Positions 50,890-62,444 of a stretch of 64,000 nucleotides of DNA are shown in pieces. The stretch is from contig CACICF010000001.1 of assembly GCA_902584995.1 (NCBI GenBank), positions 1 to 64,000 of the forward strand, read 5' to 3'. The translations under genes and the position numbers were made by a program. This stretch comes from an uncultured Pelagibacteraceae bacterium. GTDB taxonomy: Bacteria > Pseudomonadota > Alphaproteobacteria > Pelagibacterales > Pelagibacteraceae. The notes under the pieces are model-generated. The model had not been told where the DNA came from, made no database searches, and saw nothing but the letters and a program-made list of their open reading frames with translations. Within the stretch, counting starts at the first letter, position 1. The number at the start of each line of letters is the position of its first letter.

Positions 50890-51240
50890 ATGGACAATAT
50901 CTCTTCTCTACACAAAGATATAATTAATCTTTTAGACTCGAATAAAGCATTAGACATTGTATCAATAGATTTGGATGGAAAATCATCGATTGCAGATCAA
51001 ATGATAATTGCTAGCGGAACTTCTTCTAGGCATATTCAAGCATTGTCGGAACAAGTTTATGATTTTTTAAAAAAGAATGGTGTTAATAATTGTAAAATTG
51101 AAGGAACAGAAAGTAATGATTGGAAACTAGTAGATGGAATAGATCTCATTATCCATATTTTTAATCCTGAAAAAAGAAAATTTTACGAATTAGAGAAAAT
51201 GTGGTCTGAATTGATACCTAAAGAAAAAGTAATAATATGA
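50890..51240 (+). CDS. rsfS: Ribosomal silencing factor RsfS
   Basis: A 116-residue protein of the Iojap family that binds L14 and blocks subunit joining when nutrients are low. Typical blocks are IVSIDLDGKSSIADQMIIASGTSSRHIQALSEQV, KIEGTESNDWKLVDGIDLIIHIF and the C-terminal RKFYELEKMWSE. It follows nadD by 17 nt and overlaps ctpA by 4 nt. The rlmH gene that often follows rsfS is not present. Confidence 0.95.
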   Translation: MDNISSLHKDIINLLDSNKALDIVSIDLDGKSSIADQMIIASGTSSRHIQALSEQVYDFLKKNGVNNCKIEGTESNDWKLVDGIDLIIHIFNPEKRKFYELEKMWSELIPKEKVII

Positions 51241-52379
51241 TAAGAAAGTTATATATATATCCTTTTTTTTTATTATTTTTTTTTTTTCAAACTAATTTAG
51301 TTAATTCTTCTGAAGACGATGTATATAAAAAAATAGATATTTTCTCAGAAGTATTGGATAAAATAAATAAAGAATTTGTTGATGAAGTAAATCAAAGTGA
51401 AGCAATGGACGCAGCGATAAATGGTGTATTACAATCACTAGATCCATACTCTGCATATATGACTCCAGAGTTATATGAAAGTATGCAAACAGAGACTAGT
51501 GGCGAATTTGGTGGATTAGGAATTGAAGTAAGTATGGAAGCTGGAGTAATTAAAGTTATAACACCAATGGATGACTCGCCAGCAGCCGAGGCTGGAGTAA
51601 AAGCTGGAGATTACATAGTAAAAATTAATGACGCACAAGTGCAAGGTAAATCTTTAAGTGAAGCAGTTGATATTATGAGAGGGCCTGTAGGAACAGATAT
51701 AGAAATAACTGTTCGTAGAAGAGGAGAGAGAAAAGCATTAATTTTTAACATAACAAGAGAAAAAATTAAAGTAGCATCTGTTAAATCTGAAATTTTAGAT
51801 AATCAAACTGGATATCTTAGACTTACATCATTTAATGAAAATAGCGGTGATCAAATAAAAGATAAAATTAAAGAATTTAAAAAAAATGATAAAATTAAAA
51901 ATTATATTTTAGATTTAAGAAATAATCCTGGTGGATTACTTTCTCAAGCAATCAAAATCACAGATTTTTTTATTGATAGTGGAGAAATTGTATCAACTAA
52001 AAGTAAGAGAAAATATGAAAGTAGAAAGTTTTTTGCTAGAACAGGTGATTTGATAAATGGAGATACCATTGTTGTTCTAATAAATTATGGTTCAGCCTCA
52101 GCATCTGAAATAGTAGCAGGTGCTCTTAAAGATCACAAAAGGGCAATAATAATTGGAGAAAATAGTTATGGCAAAGGATCTGTGCAATCTATTATTCCTT
52201 TAAAAAATAAAGGCGCAATTAGACTAACAGTTTCTAAATATTATTTACCCTCAGGAAAATCTATATCTGATGTGGGTGTGTCACCTGACATAGAGGTTGT
52301 AGAGGGATCTGATGGTTTTAGATTTAATACAGATACAGACAATCAACTTCAATTCGCTCTTAAACTTCTTAACGGTTAA
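51237..52379 (+). CDS. ctpA: Carboxy-terminal processing protease (S41A, CtpA-like)
   Basis: A 380-residue periplasmic serine protease with a Sec-type signal peptide (MIRKLYIYPFFLLFFFFQTNLV), then MDAAINGVLQSLDPYSAYM, a PDZ domain (GIEVSMEAGVIKVITPMDDSPAAEAGVKAGD) and the catalytic core. Ser is in NYGSASASEIVAGAL and the catalytic Lys in SYGKGSVQSIIPL. It removes C-terminal tails of envelope proteins. It overlaps rsfS by 4 nt and is followed by rppH with a 1-nt gap. Confidence 0.93.
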   Translation: MIRKLYIYPFFLLFFFFQTNLVNSSEDDVYKKIDIFSEVLDKINKEFVDEVNQSEAMDAAINGVLQSLDPYSAYMTPELYESMQTETSGEFGGLGIEVSMEAGVIKVITPMDDSPAAEAGVKAGDYIVKINDAQVQGKSLSEAVDIMRGPVGTDIEITVRRRGERKALIFNITREKIKVASVKSEILDNQTGYLRLTSFNENSGDQIKDKIKEFKKNDKIKNYILDLRNNPGGLLSQAIKITDFFIDSGEIVSTKSKRKYESRKFFARTGDLINGDTIVVLINYGSASASEIVAGALKDHKRAIIIGENSYGKGSVQSIIPLKNKGAIRLTVSKYYLPSGKSISDVGVSPDIEVVEGSDGFRFNTDTDNQLQFALKLLNG

Positions 52380-52380
52380 A

Positions 52381-52860
52381 ATGATTGATAAATACAAAAA
52401 TTTGCCGCTCAGGAGTGGTGTTGGGATAGTTGTTTTAAATAAAGAAAATAAAGTTTTTGTGGCAAAAAGAATAGACAATAAAAAAAACTTTTGGCAAATG
52501 CCACAGGGAGGAGTTGATAAAGGGGAAGATCTTTATGAGGCGGCCATTAGGGAATTAAGTGAAGAAACTAGTATTAAGTCAGTAACTTTAATAAAAAAGA
52601 TTGATAATTTATTGACATACCATTTGCCAGATGAGCTATTGGGAATAATCTGGAAGGGTAAATACAAAGGACAAGTGCAGCAATGGTATATAATGAGATT
52701 CGATGGTGACGATAATGAAATAAATATTAAAACTAAAAACCCAGAGTTTCTTGAATGGAAGTGGGTTGATGTAAATGAAATTACTAAATTAGTTGTAACA
52801 TTTAAACTTCATGTATATGAAAAAATTCAGCAGGAAGTAAAAAAAATATTAATTAATTGA
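52381..52860 (+). CDS. rppH: RNA pyrophosphohydrolase (Nudix, RppH)
   Basis: A 159-residue enzyme. The listed start at 52312 is an ATG inside ctpA. The ATG at 52381 is chosen because it abuts the ctpA stop and gives the canonical N-terminus (MIDKYKNLPLRSGVGIVV). The Nudix box GGVDKGEDLYEAAIRELSEE is complete, WQMPQGG precedes it and WYIMRFDGDD follows. It removes pyrophosphate from 5' triphosphorylated RNA and triggers decay, and may also hydrolyse dinucleoside polyphosphates. Its 3' end overlaps the convergent atpC by 12 nt. Confidence 0.93.
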   Translation: MIDKYKNLPLRSGVGIVVLNKENKVFVAKRIDNKKNFWQMPQGGVDKGEDLYEAAIRELSEETSIKSVTLIKKIDNLLTYHLPDELLGIIWKGKYKGQVQQWYIMRFDGDDNEINIKTKNPEFLEWKWVDVNEITKLVVTFKLHVYEKIQQEVKKILIN

Positions 52861-53240
52861 TTTTAATACTTCAATTTTCTGATCTAATAAATATTTTTCT
52901 TGATCACTAATTTCAGAGTTACCGAGTTCCTCTTCAGCTGATTTCTGAATTTCAGATATTTTTCCTTTGTCAATATCTTTTAAATTTAAAATAAGACTAG
53001 TTAATATAGAAAGATTATTATTTTTAAATTCAATTATACCATCATTTACATAGTAGCTATCCTCTCCAGATTTTGAAAAGACTTTGATAATCCCTGGTTT
53101 TAAAAATGATATGATAGAAATATGGTCCTTTAAAATTCCAATCTCCCCTTCATATGCTGGCACTACTACTTCAGTGACATCATCTTTTAATAAAAAAGAC
53201 CTCTCAGGGTTGACTATTTCTAATGAATATTCTTCGCTCA

Positions 53241-53241
<1 letters not shown>
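52849..53241 (-). CDS. atpC: F1-ATPase epsilon subunit
   Basis: A 130-residue subunit of the central stalk. MSEEYSLEIVNPERSFLLKDDVTEVVVPAYEGEIGILKDHISIISFLKPG is the beta-sandwich domain, and the last ~40 residues form the helical arm (AEEELGNSEISDQEKYLLDQK). It is the last gene of the atpHAGDC operon and overlaps atpD by 1 nt (TAATG). The convergent rppH gene overlaps it by 12 nt. Confidence 0.96.
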
Positions 53242-55537
<2,296 letters not shown>

Positions 55538-55541
55538 AATT

Positions 55542-57077
55542 TTAAGCGCTAAAATCTTTTTTAAGTTGGAGAATAATTTCGTTTAAAATTTTCTCGTGTT
55601 CATCATCAAGTTTTCCAGATGTAGTAATACCTTCGATGATTTCAGGTTTTTCAGCTTTACATTTTTCAATTATTTTATTTTCGAAACTTGAGATATCTTT
55701 TTGTTCGATATCATCAAGATGCCCTTTTACACCACAGAAAATAGAAATTACTTGTTCTGCCACAGTCATTGGTGAATACTGATTTTGTTTTAGAAGCTCA
55801 GTTAATTTTGAACCTCTATTAAGTAATTTTTGGGTTGATGCATCAAGGTCTGAACCAAATTGTGCAAATGCTGCCATCTCTCTATATTGTGCTAGTTCTA
55901 ATTTCATTGAACCAGAAACTTTTTTCATCGCTTTAGTTTGCGCTGAAGATCCCACTCTTGAAACTGATAATCCAACATTGATTGCAGGTCTAATACCTTG
56001 GTTAAAAAGCTCTGTTTCTAAAAATATTTGACCATCGGTAATAGAGATTACATTTGTTGGAATAAATGCTGAAACATCCCCCCCTTGAGTTTCAATAATA
56101 GGTAGAGCAGTCAGAGATCCACCACCATGTTCATCACTTAACTTGGCTGCTCTTTCGAGCAATCTGCTGTGTAAATAAAATACATCACCTGGATATGCCT
56201 CTCTTCCAGGCGGTCTTCTCAACAAAAGAGACATTTGTCTGTAAGCTACAGCTTGTTTTGATAAATCATCATAAATTATTAGAGCATGCATACCATTATC
56301 TCTAAAATATTCACCCATTGCACATCCAGTGTAAGGTGCTAAAAATTGTAATGGTGCAGCATCTGAAGCCGTTGCAGCAACTATTGTTGTATATTCCATT
56401 GCTCCAGCCTCCTCTAACGTTTTTTCTATTTGCCTCACAGTAGATCTCTTTTGACCAACTGCTACATAAATACAATATAATTTTTTCTTTTCATCTCCAG
56501 ACTCATTAATTTTCTTCTGATTTATAATTGCATCAATAGCAACTGCTGTTTTACCAGTTTGTCTATCCCCGATAATTAGCTCTCTCTGTCCTCTTCCAAT
56601 TGGTACCAAACTATCAATTGATTTTAGACCGGTTTGCATTGGTTCGCTAACTGATTTACGTGGAATTATACCTGGAGCTTTAACTTCAACTCTGCTTCTC
56701 TTTACACTTTTATCTAGTGCGCCCTTCCCATCAATTGGATTTCCTAAACCATCAACTACTCTACCAAGCAATTCCTTACCTACTGGAGTATCAACAATCG
56801 CACCTGTTCTTTTTACAGTATCACCTTCTCTTACTGATTTATCGTCACCAAAAATTACGACACCTACATTTTCACTTTCCAAATTTAATGCCATTCCTTT
56901 TGAACCATCAGAAAATTCTACCATTTCACCCGCTTGAACATTATCTAGACCATATATTCTAGCAATACCATCTCCTACTGATAAAACCTGACCTACTTCA
57001 GTTACTTCAGCCTTATCTCCAAATTTCTTAATTTGCTCTTTTAATATCTTTGTTACTTCTGACGGATTTATTTCCAT
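55542..57077 (-). CDS. atpA: F1-ATPase alpha subunit
   Basis: A 511-residue non-catalytic nucleotide-binding subunit. The P-loop [67 protein letters not shown] and [38 protein letters not shown] are the family signatures. It is encoded directly after atpH (no gap) and 4 nt before atpG. Confidence 0.99.
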   Translation of the reverse strand: MEINPSEVTKILKEQIKKFGDKAEVTEVGQVLSVGDGIARIYGLDNVQAGEMVEFSDGSKGMALNLESENVGVVIFGDDKSVREGDTVKRTGAIVDTPVGKELLGRVVDGLGNPIDGKGALDKSVKRSRVEVKAPGIIPRKSVSEPMQTGLKSIDSLVPIGRGQRELIIGDRQTGKTAVAIDAIINQKKINESGDEKKKLYCIYVAVGQKRSTVRQIEKTLEEAGAMEYTTIVAATASDAAPLQFLAPYTGCAMGEYFRDNGMHALIIYDDLSKQAVAYRQMSLLLRRPPGREAYPGDVFYLHSRLLERAAKLSDEHGGGSLTALPIIETQGGDVSAFIPTNVISITDGQIFLETELFNQGIRPAINVGLSVSRVGSSAQTKAMKKVSGSMKLELAQYREMAAFAQFGSDLDASTQKLLNRGSKLTELLKQNQYSPMTVAEQVISIFCGVKGHLDDIEQKDISSFENKIIEKCKAEKPEIIEGITTSGKLDDEHEKILNEIILQLKKDFSA

Positions 57078-57635
57078 TTATGCCTCTATCATTTTATTTT
57101 CAATTTGTTGTAATTTATTTTTAATAGAGGTGTCTACCATAATACTTCCTACTTGTATTATTAATCCTCCAATTAAACTTTTATCGAACTTATAGTCTAA
57201 TTTTATTTTTGAGCTAAAATTTTTTGACAAATCGTTTTTAATTTTATCGATTTGATCATTTGATAATTCTTTTGAAGATATTAATTCAGCTTTAACTTCA
57301 CCTCTTTTTTTTGAACAAGTATTGACAAAGTCCTGAAGAATTAATTGCACAAAAAAAAATCTTCTTTTTGAAATCAAAAAACTCAGAAACTTAGTAAGTA
57401 ATTTATTTAAATTATATGTCTCTGCAATTTTTGATAAAACATTGTTTAAATCTTGAACTGAGTTTGTGGGGTCTTTTATTAAAGAATTAAAATCCTCGCT
57501 TTCATGAATTAATTTTAAAAAGAGGTTAGAGTGACTTTCTACTTCTTCTAATGAGTTCTCTTCATTAGATAATTCATATAGTGCTAACGAGTATCTACTC
57601 GCGGTCGTCACTGAAAAACTGTTATTTTTACTCAA
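57078..57635 (-). CDS. atpH: F1-ATPase delta subunit
   Basis: A 185-residue peripheral-stalk subunit. TTASRYSLALYELSNEENSLEEVESHSNLFLKLIHES is the N-terminal helical domain, and IDYKFDKSLIGGLIIQVGSIMVDTSIKNKLQQIE (after KIKL) the C-terminal domain. It attaches F1 to the stator. It begins the operon, and a sigma-70 promoter candidate is in the 98-bp gap to priA. F0 genes (atpBEF) are not in the window. Confidence 0.95.
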   Translation of the reverse strand: MSKNNSFSVTTASRYSLALYELSNEENSLEEVESHSNLFLKLIHESEDFNSLIKDPTNSVQDLNNVLSKIAETYNLNKLLTKFLSFLISKRRFFFVQLILQDFVNTCSKKRGEVKAELISSKELSNDQIDKIKNDLSKNFSSKIKLDYKFDKSLIGGLIIQVGSIMVDTSIKNKLQQIENKMIEA

Positions 57636-57669
57636 TTTTAACTCTTATTATTACTATGATTTTCTCGTG

Positions 57670-57698
57670 TAACTAGCACATGACTCTGTTGTCTTCAA
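57670..57698 (-). promoter_or_regulatory. Sigma-70 promoter candidate for atpHAGDC
   Basis: On the minus strand, TTGAAG (57693-57698) and TAGTTA (57670-57675) are spaced 17 nt apart in the gap between priA and atpH. The resulting leader would be about 28 nt. The -10 box is only a fair match, and a second start site is possible in the AT-rich gap. Confidence 0.45.
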
Positions 57699-57733
57699 GT
57701 ATCAGATTGACCAAATATTGTTAAATTTTAAAG

Positions 57734-59689
57734 TTAATTGAAAGATATTGGGTCAACATCAACCGTCAGTTTTATTTCTTTTGGTAATTTATAATTATTC
57801 AAGATTTGACTTAGTTTTCTTTGTATTTTTCTATTTTTATTAGATCTAATAAGTAATCGATTTCTATATCTCCCCCTGACTTTATAGATTGGTGCGTTAA
57901 CGGGTCCAAGAACTCGATCATCTAGATTATTTACCAAATAATCCTTAAGATTATTAGACTCTTGCTCTAATTTTAATTCTTTAGGAGATGTCAAAATCAA
58001 AGATACAAATCTTTCAAAAGGGGGTAAATTATAATTCTCTCTTAATTTAAGTTCACTATCTAAAAATATAAATGGATCAGGATCTGTAATTTGACTAATT
58101 ATTTTTTGATTTTTTCCAAAAGTTTGAAAATAAACTGTTGCAGGTTTTCCTGCTCTTCCAGCTCTTCCTGAAAGTTGATGATAGAGTTGTAAATTTTTTT
58201 CTGCCACTCTCAAATCATGGCCGTTTAATGTTAAATCAATATCTAACACAACAATACAATTCAATTTAGGAAAATGAAAACCTTTTGAAATTAATTGAGT
58301 ACCTATTAAAATATCAATTTCGCCACTAACTATTTGATTTAGTTTTTCTACAGAGGATTTTTTACTCATTGTGTCACTTGAAAATATTGAAATTTTTTTG
58401 TCAGGAAATAATAATTTTACTTCCTCAGCAACTCTTTCAACACCACTTCCACTAAAAACTAGATCACATTCATTACCTTTTTTACAATCTCTATTAAGGT
58501 CGCTTTTAAAACCACAGTAATGACATAAAAGTTTTTTTTTATTTTTGTGAAACACAAGATTAATTGAGCAATGTGGACAAGAATATACATTTAAACAATT
58601 TTTGCATAATGCAAATGGCGCAAAACCTCTTCTATTAATAAAAAATAATATTTGATCTTTTTTAATTAAATGTTCTTTGACTTTTTCTATAGTTTTATTT
58701 GATATCCAAGAATTTTTATTAAGTTTATTTAAATTTAAATCTATTATTTCGTAAGAGGGTAAACTTGCATCTTTATATCTTTTTAATAGCCTAGAACCTG
58801 AATACTTACTTTTTTTTACGTTTGAATAAGTTTCGATTGACGGCACAGCAGTAACTAAATTAATGGGAATATTCTCAAATTTTGCTCTAGAGATAGCCAT
58901 ATCTCTGGCATTGTAAATCACTCCCTCATCTTGTTTAAAAGATTGATCATGTTCTTCATCAACAATTATTAAACCCATATTCTTAAAAGGTAAAAATAGA
59001 GAAGATCTAGCTCCAATTACAACTTTTATTTTTCCAGAAGAAAGACCGCTCCAAATTACTTTTTTTCTTTTTAGACTGATGCCAGAATGCCAAACAGATG
59101 GATTAAAACCAAAAAATTCTTTGAATTTTTTCTCAAATTCAGCTGTTAATCCAATTTCAGGCAATAGTATTAAGGCTTGCTTATTTTTTTCTAAAATATC
59201 AAATATGTGTTTAAAATATACAATGGTTTTTCCAGAACCAGTCGTGCCTTGTAATAAATGAACCCTAAATTTATTATCTTTATTTTTTAATTCATTTAAT
59301 ATTTTATTTTGATCTCTAGATAGTTTAAACTCTTTAGAAGCATTTCTTTTTAAAAAAAAATTATATTCTTTATCATCAAAATTTTCGATTGCCTCACCAC
59401 TTAATAAATGTAATTTTAAAGACATACCTTTGGGAACTAAATTGTATTCAGAAAACCAATTTAAAAACTTGATTGTCTCTTTTTTTAGAGGTTTAATATT
59501 TAATCTTTTATCAATTTCTTTTATTTTGAAACTTTTATTATTATTTTTTTCAAAATTATCCCAAACGACTCCTGTAATTTTAGATTTACCAAACGAAACC
59601 TTAACATACTCTCCAACTTTTAAATTTAAATTACTTTTATAAGTAAATGGGTAATCAAAAATATTTGGTAAAAGAACTGGATATTTCAT
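57734..59689 (-). CDS. priA: Primosomal protein N' (replication-restart helicase PriA)
   Basis: A 651-residue 3'-5' helicase. Walker A is LLQGTTGSGKTIVYF, Walker B IIVDEEHDQSF, and motifs GARSSLFLPF, GTQLISKGFHFPKL and LHQLSGRAGRAGKPA follow. The zinc cluster reads C-x2-C-x5-C-x2-C-x14-C-x2-C, and then the last pair is C-x5-C (CKKGNEC), wider than the usual CxxC. The 3'BD N-terminal region is shortened relative to the 732-residue E. coli form. It reloads replication forks after collapse. It is 20 nt from lpd and 98 nt from atpH. Confidence 0.93.
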   Translation of the reverse strand: MKYPVLLPNIFDYPFTYKSNLNLKVGEYVKVSFGKSKITGVVWDNFEKNNNKSFKIKEIDKRLNIKPLKKETIKFLNWFSEYNLVPKGMSLKLHLLSGEAIENFDDKEYNFFLKRNASKEFKLSRDQNKILNELKNKDNKFRVHLLQGTTGSGKTIVYFKHIFDILEKNKQALILLPEIGLTAEFEKKFKEFFGFNPSVWHSGISLKRKKVIWSGLSSGKIKVVIGARSSLFLPFKNMGLIIVDEEHDQSFKQDEGVIYNARDMAISRAKFENIPINLVTAVPSIETYSNVKKSKYSGSRLLKRYKDASLPSYEIIDLNLNKLNKNSWISNKTIEKVKEHLIKKDQILFFINRRGFAPFALCKNCLNVYSCPHCSINLVFHKNKKKLLCHYCGFKSDLNRDCKKGNECDLVFSGSGVERVAEEVKLLFPDKKISIFSSDTMSKKSSVEKLNQIVSGEIDILIGTQLISKGFHFPKLNCIVVLDIDLTLNGHDLRVAEKNLQLYHQLSGRAGRAGKPATVYFQTFGKNQKIISQITDPDPFIFLDSELKLRENYNLPPFERFVSLILTSPKELKLEQESNNLKDYLVNNLDDRVLGPVNAPIYKVRGRYRNRLLIRSNKNRKIQRKLSQILNNYKLPKEIKLTVDVDPISFN

Positions 59690-59709
59690 AAATAAAGTTA
59701 TGAAATATA

Positions 59710-61104
59710 TTAAGAGTGAATCTGCCTTTTATCTACAGATAATGCTGCCTCTTTAATTGCTTCTGAAAAAGTTGGATGCGCATGACAAGTTCTTGCAATA
59801 TCCTCAGAACTAGCGCCAAATTCCATAGCTACAGACATCTCAGCGATCATTTCTCCTGCATGTGGACCAATAATATGCACTCCTAAAACACGATCTGTCG
59901 AGCTATCGGCTAATATTTTAACGAATCCCTCAGGCTCATTTATCGCTTTCGCTCTTGAATTTGCCATGAATGGAAATTTTCCAATTTTATAGCTAATATT
60001 TTTTTCTTTAAGTTGTTCTTCATTTTCACCTACATAAGCAACTTCTGGAGATGTGTATATTACCCCTGGTATCAAATTATAATTTACATGTCCAGATTGA
60101 CCTGCAATCAATTCTGCTACAGCAATTCCCTCTTCCTCTGCTTTGTGAGCAAGCATAGGACCATCTATTACATCACCTATTGCATAAATATTTTTTATAT
60201 TCGTCTCAAAATTTTTATTAACTTTAATTCTCCCTTTTTTGTCAAGGCTTACACCAATTTTATCTAAGTTTAAATTGTCAGTATAGGGTTTTCGACCAAC
60301 AGAAATAAGAACTACATCTGCCTCTAGTCTGCTCTTTTTTCCATTATTAGAAATATCAACTATAACCCCTTCACTACTTTTAGAAATTTTTTCAACTTTA
60401 GTATTTAAATCAAATTTAATATTCTGTTTTTTTAAAATTTTCATAAACTCGCTAGAAATTTCTTTATCTAAACCGGGAGTTATATGGTCAAGATACTCTA
60501 TAACTTTTACTTCAGTTCCTAGTCTTGACCAAACTGATCCCATTTCTAATCCAATATATCCTCCACCTACTACAATCATTTTTTTTGGAAGCTTAGAAAT
60601 GGATAATGCCCCTGTTGAGGATAATATTTGCTTTTCATCGAACTCTATTCCAGGGAGAGGTAAAGGAGCTGAGCCAGTACTAATGATTATTTTACTAGAT
60701 TTTATCTTTGTCTCTTGATCATTATTTTTTACTAAAATTTCATCTTTAGCTATTAAAGTTCCGGTCCCCTTAATGTATGTGACCTTATTTTTTTTAAACA
60801 AAAATTCTACACCTTTCGTCAATGTTGACACTGACTTTTCTTTATTTTCCATCATTTTTTTTAAATTTAATTTTACCTCACCTGTCTCAATACCAATGTC
60901 TGCAAAATTTTTGGCTTTGTGAAAATTCTCAGAGAGATTTAATAAACTTTTTGATGGTATACATCCAATATTTAAACAAGTTCCTCCTAAGGAGCCTCTT
61001 GACTCAATGCACGCAGTATTTAATCCTAATTGTGCCAATCTTATAGCGCAAACATATCCCGCAGGACCACCACCAATTACCGTAACATCAAATTTATCAT
61101 TCAT
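59710..61104 (-). CDS. lpd: Dihydrolipoyl dehydrogenase (E3)
   Basis: A 464-residue FAD/NAD disulphide oxidoreductase. The FAD loop VTVIGGGPAGYVCAIRLAQLG, redox cysteines in GGTCLNIGCIPSKSLL, NAD loop VVGGGYIGLEMGSVWSRLG and the C-terminal His-Glu in CHAHPTFSEAIKEAAL are all in place. It reoxidises lipoyl groups of the 2-oxoglutarate (and possibly pyruvate or glycine) complexes. It follows sucB by a TAATG overlap, so it is dedicated to this operon at least in part. Confidence 0.96.
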   Translation of the reverse strand: MNDKFDVTVIGGGPAGYVCAIRLAQLGLNTACIESRGSLGGTCLNIGCIPSKSLLNLSENFHKAKNFADIGIETGEVKLNLKKMMENKEKSVSTLTKGVEFLFKKNKVTYIKGTGTLIAKDEILVKNNDQETKIKSSKIIISTGSAPLPLPGIEFDEKQILSSTGALSISKLPKKMIVVGGGYIGLEMGSVWSRLGTEVKVIEYLDHITPGLDKEISSEFMKILKKQNIKFDLNTKVEKISKSSEGVIVDISNNGKKSRLEADVVLISVGRKPYTDNLNLDKIGVSLDKKGRIKVNKNFETNIKNIYAIGDVIDGPMLAHKAEEEGIAVAELIAGQSGHVNYNLIPGVIYTSPEVAYVGENEEQLKEKNISYKIGKFPFMANSRAKAINEPEGFVKILADSSTDRVLGVHIIGPHAGEMIAEMSVAMEFGASSEDIARTCHAHPTFSEAIKEAALSVDKRQIHS

Positions 61105-62444
61105 TATATATTTAAAAATAATCTCCTTGGATCTTCAAGATTCTCCTTAACAGTTTTTAGAAAAGTGACAGACTCTTTTCCATCAATTATTCTGTGATCA
61201 TAAGATAATGCTAAATACATTATAGGTTTAATTTTTATTTCACCATCAACGTTAACTGGTCTTTCTACAATATTGTGCATTCCCAATACTCCAGATTGAG
61301 GAGGATTCAAAATGGGAGTTGATAACATAGAGCCATAAACTCCTCCATTACTAATTGTAAATGTTCCTCCTTGAAGATCATCAATTGATAAATTTCCACT
61401 ATTGGCTTTTTCAGATAGTCTTTTAATTTCTTTTTCTATATCAGCAAATGACATTTCATCTGCATTTCTTAAAACTGGCACAACCAGACCTTTATCGGTA
61501 CCGACTGCAAAACTTATGTTATAATAATTCTTATAAATAATATCTTCACCCTCAATTTCTGCATTTATTGCTGGAAATAATTTTAGCCCAACAACACACG
61601 CTTTCACAAAGAAAGACATCAATCCCAACTTTATGCCATATCTATTTTTGAAATCCTCTTGGTTGTCCTTTCTCATCGAAATTATCGCAGACATATCAAC
61701 TTCATTAAAAGTTGTTAACATTGCAGCATTTTCTTGGGCTTGTTTAAGTCTTTTAGCTATGGTTTGTCTTAACCTAGTCATTTTAATTCTCTCTTCCTCA
61801 CCATATTGAATTTTTCTTTGATTAGGTTGTGGATTGGTACCCATTAAACTTAAAAGGTCACCTTTTAATACTCTACCATCTCTCCCTGTTCCTTTAACCT
61901 TTTCTACATCAATATTATTTTCACTAGCAATTTTTCTTACAGCAGGCGAAAGAACAATTGGATTAATTTTTGTAGATTTAATCGTTTGTATCTCATCAGT
62001 TAGTATAAGAGGTGCTTCATTGATCTCATCTAAAAGTTCCATAGGCTCTTCTTTGCTGGTTAAAGAAGTTTCATTTGATTTTGGATTAGGTTTTTTTTCT
62101 ACATCTAGATTTATGACATTATTCTTTTTATCTTTTTTGTGATCTTCAGGAATAACTTCTATCTTCATATCTTGTTTTGAGGACGATTTTTTCTCTATAT
62201 TTGACTTTTCATTAGAAACTGAACCTAGCACTGCACCGACTTCAACAGTATCTCCATCTTTTGAATTCATTTCTGATAATATCCCACTTATTGGAGAAGG
62301 GACCTCTAAATTCACTTTATCAGTCTCAAGTTCAACAATAGCTTCATCCACTTCAACTGAGTCGCCGACTTTTTTAAGCCACTTTGAAACGGTTGCCTCT
62401 GTTATACTCTCTCCTAATTCTGGAACTAATATTTTTTCACTCAT
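61104..62444 (-). CDS. sucB: 2-oxoglutarate dehydrogenase E2, dihydrolipoyl succinyltransferase
   Basis: A 446-residue E2. One lipoyl domain carries the lipoylated Lys in [18 protein letters not shown]. After a charged linker, the E3-binding domain is [33 protein letters not shown]. The catalytic domain has [13 protein letters not shown] and the active-site His/Asp in [24 protein letters not shown] and EESMELL-type linkers are long and Lys/Glu rich. It sits between sucA and lpd, coupled to both by TAATG. Confidence 0.96.
   Translation of the reverse strand: MSEKILVPELGESITEATVSKWLKKVGDSVEVDEAIVELETDKVNLEVPSPISGILSEMNSKDGDTVEVGAVLGSVSNEKSNIEKKSSSKQDMKIEVIPEDHKKDKKNNVINLDVEKKPNPKSNETSLTSKEEPMELLDEINEAPLILTDEIQTIKSTKINPIVLSPAVRKIASENNIDVEKVKGTGRDGRVLKGDLLSLMGTNPQPNQRKIQYGEEERIKMTRLRQTIAKRLKQAQENAAMLTTFNEVDMSAIISMRKDNQEDFKNRYGIKLGLMSFFVKACVVGLKLFPAINAEIEGEDIIYKNYYNISFAVGTDKGLVVPVLRNADEMSFADIEKEIKRLSEKANSGNLSIDDLQGGTFTISNGGVYGSMLSTPILNPPQSGVLGMHNIVERPVNVDGEIKIKPIMYLALSYDHRIIDGKESVTFLKTVKENLEDPRRLFLNI

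Noticed and set aside
52312-52380. ATG start for rppH within ctpA, adding 23 residues
   Set aside because: The ATG at 52381 abuts the ctpA stop and begins the family's usual RppH N-terminus.
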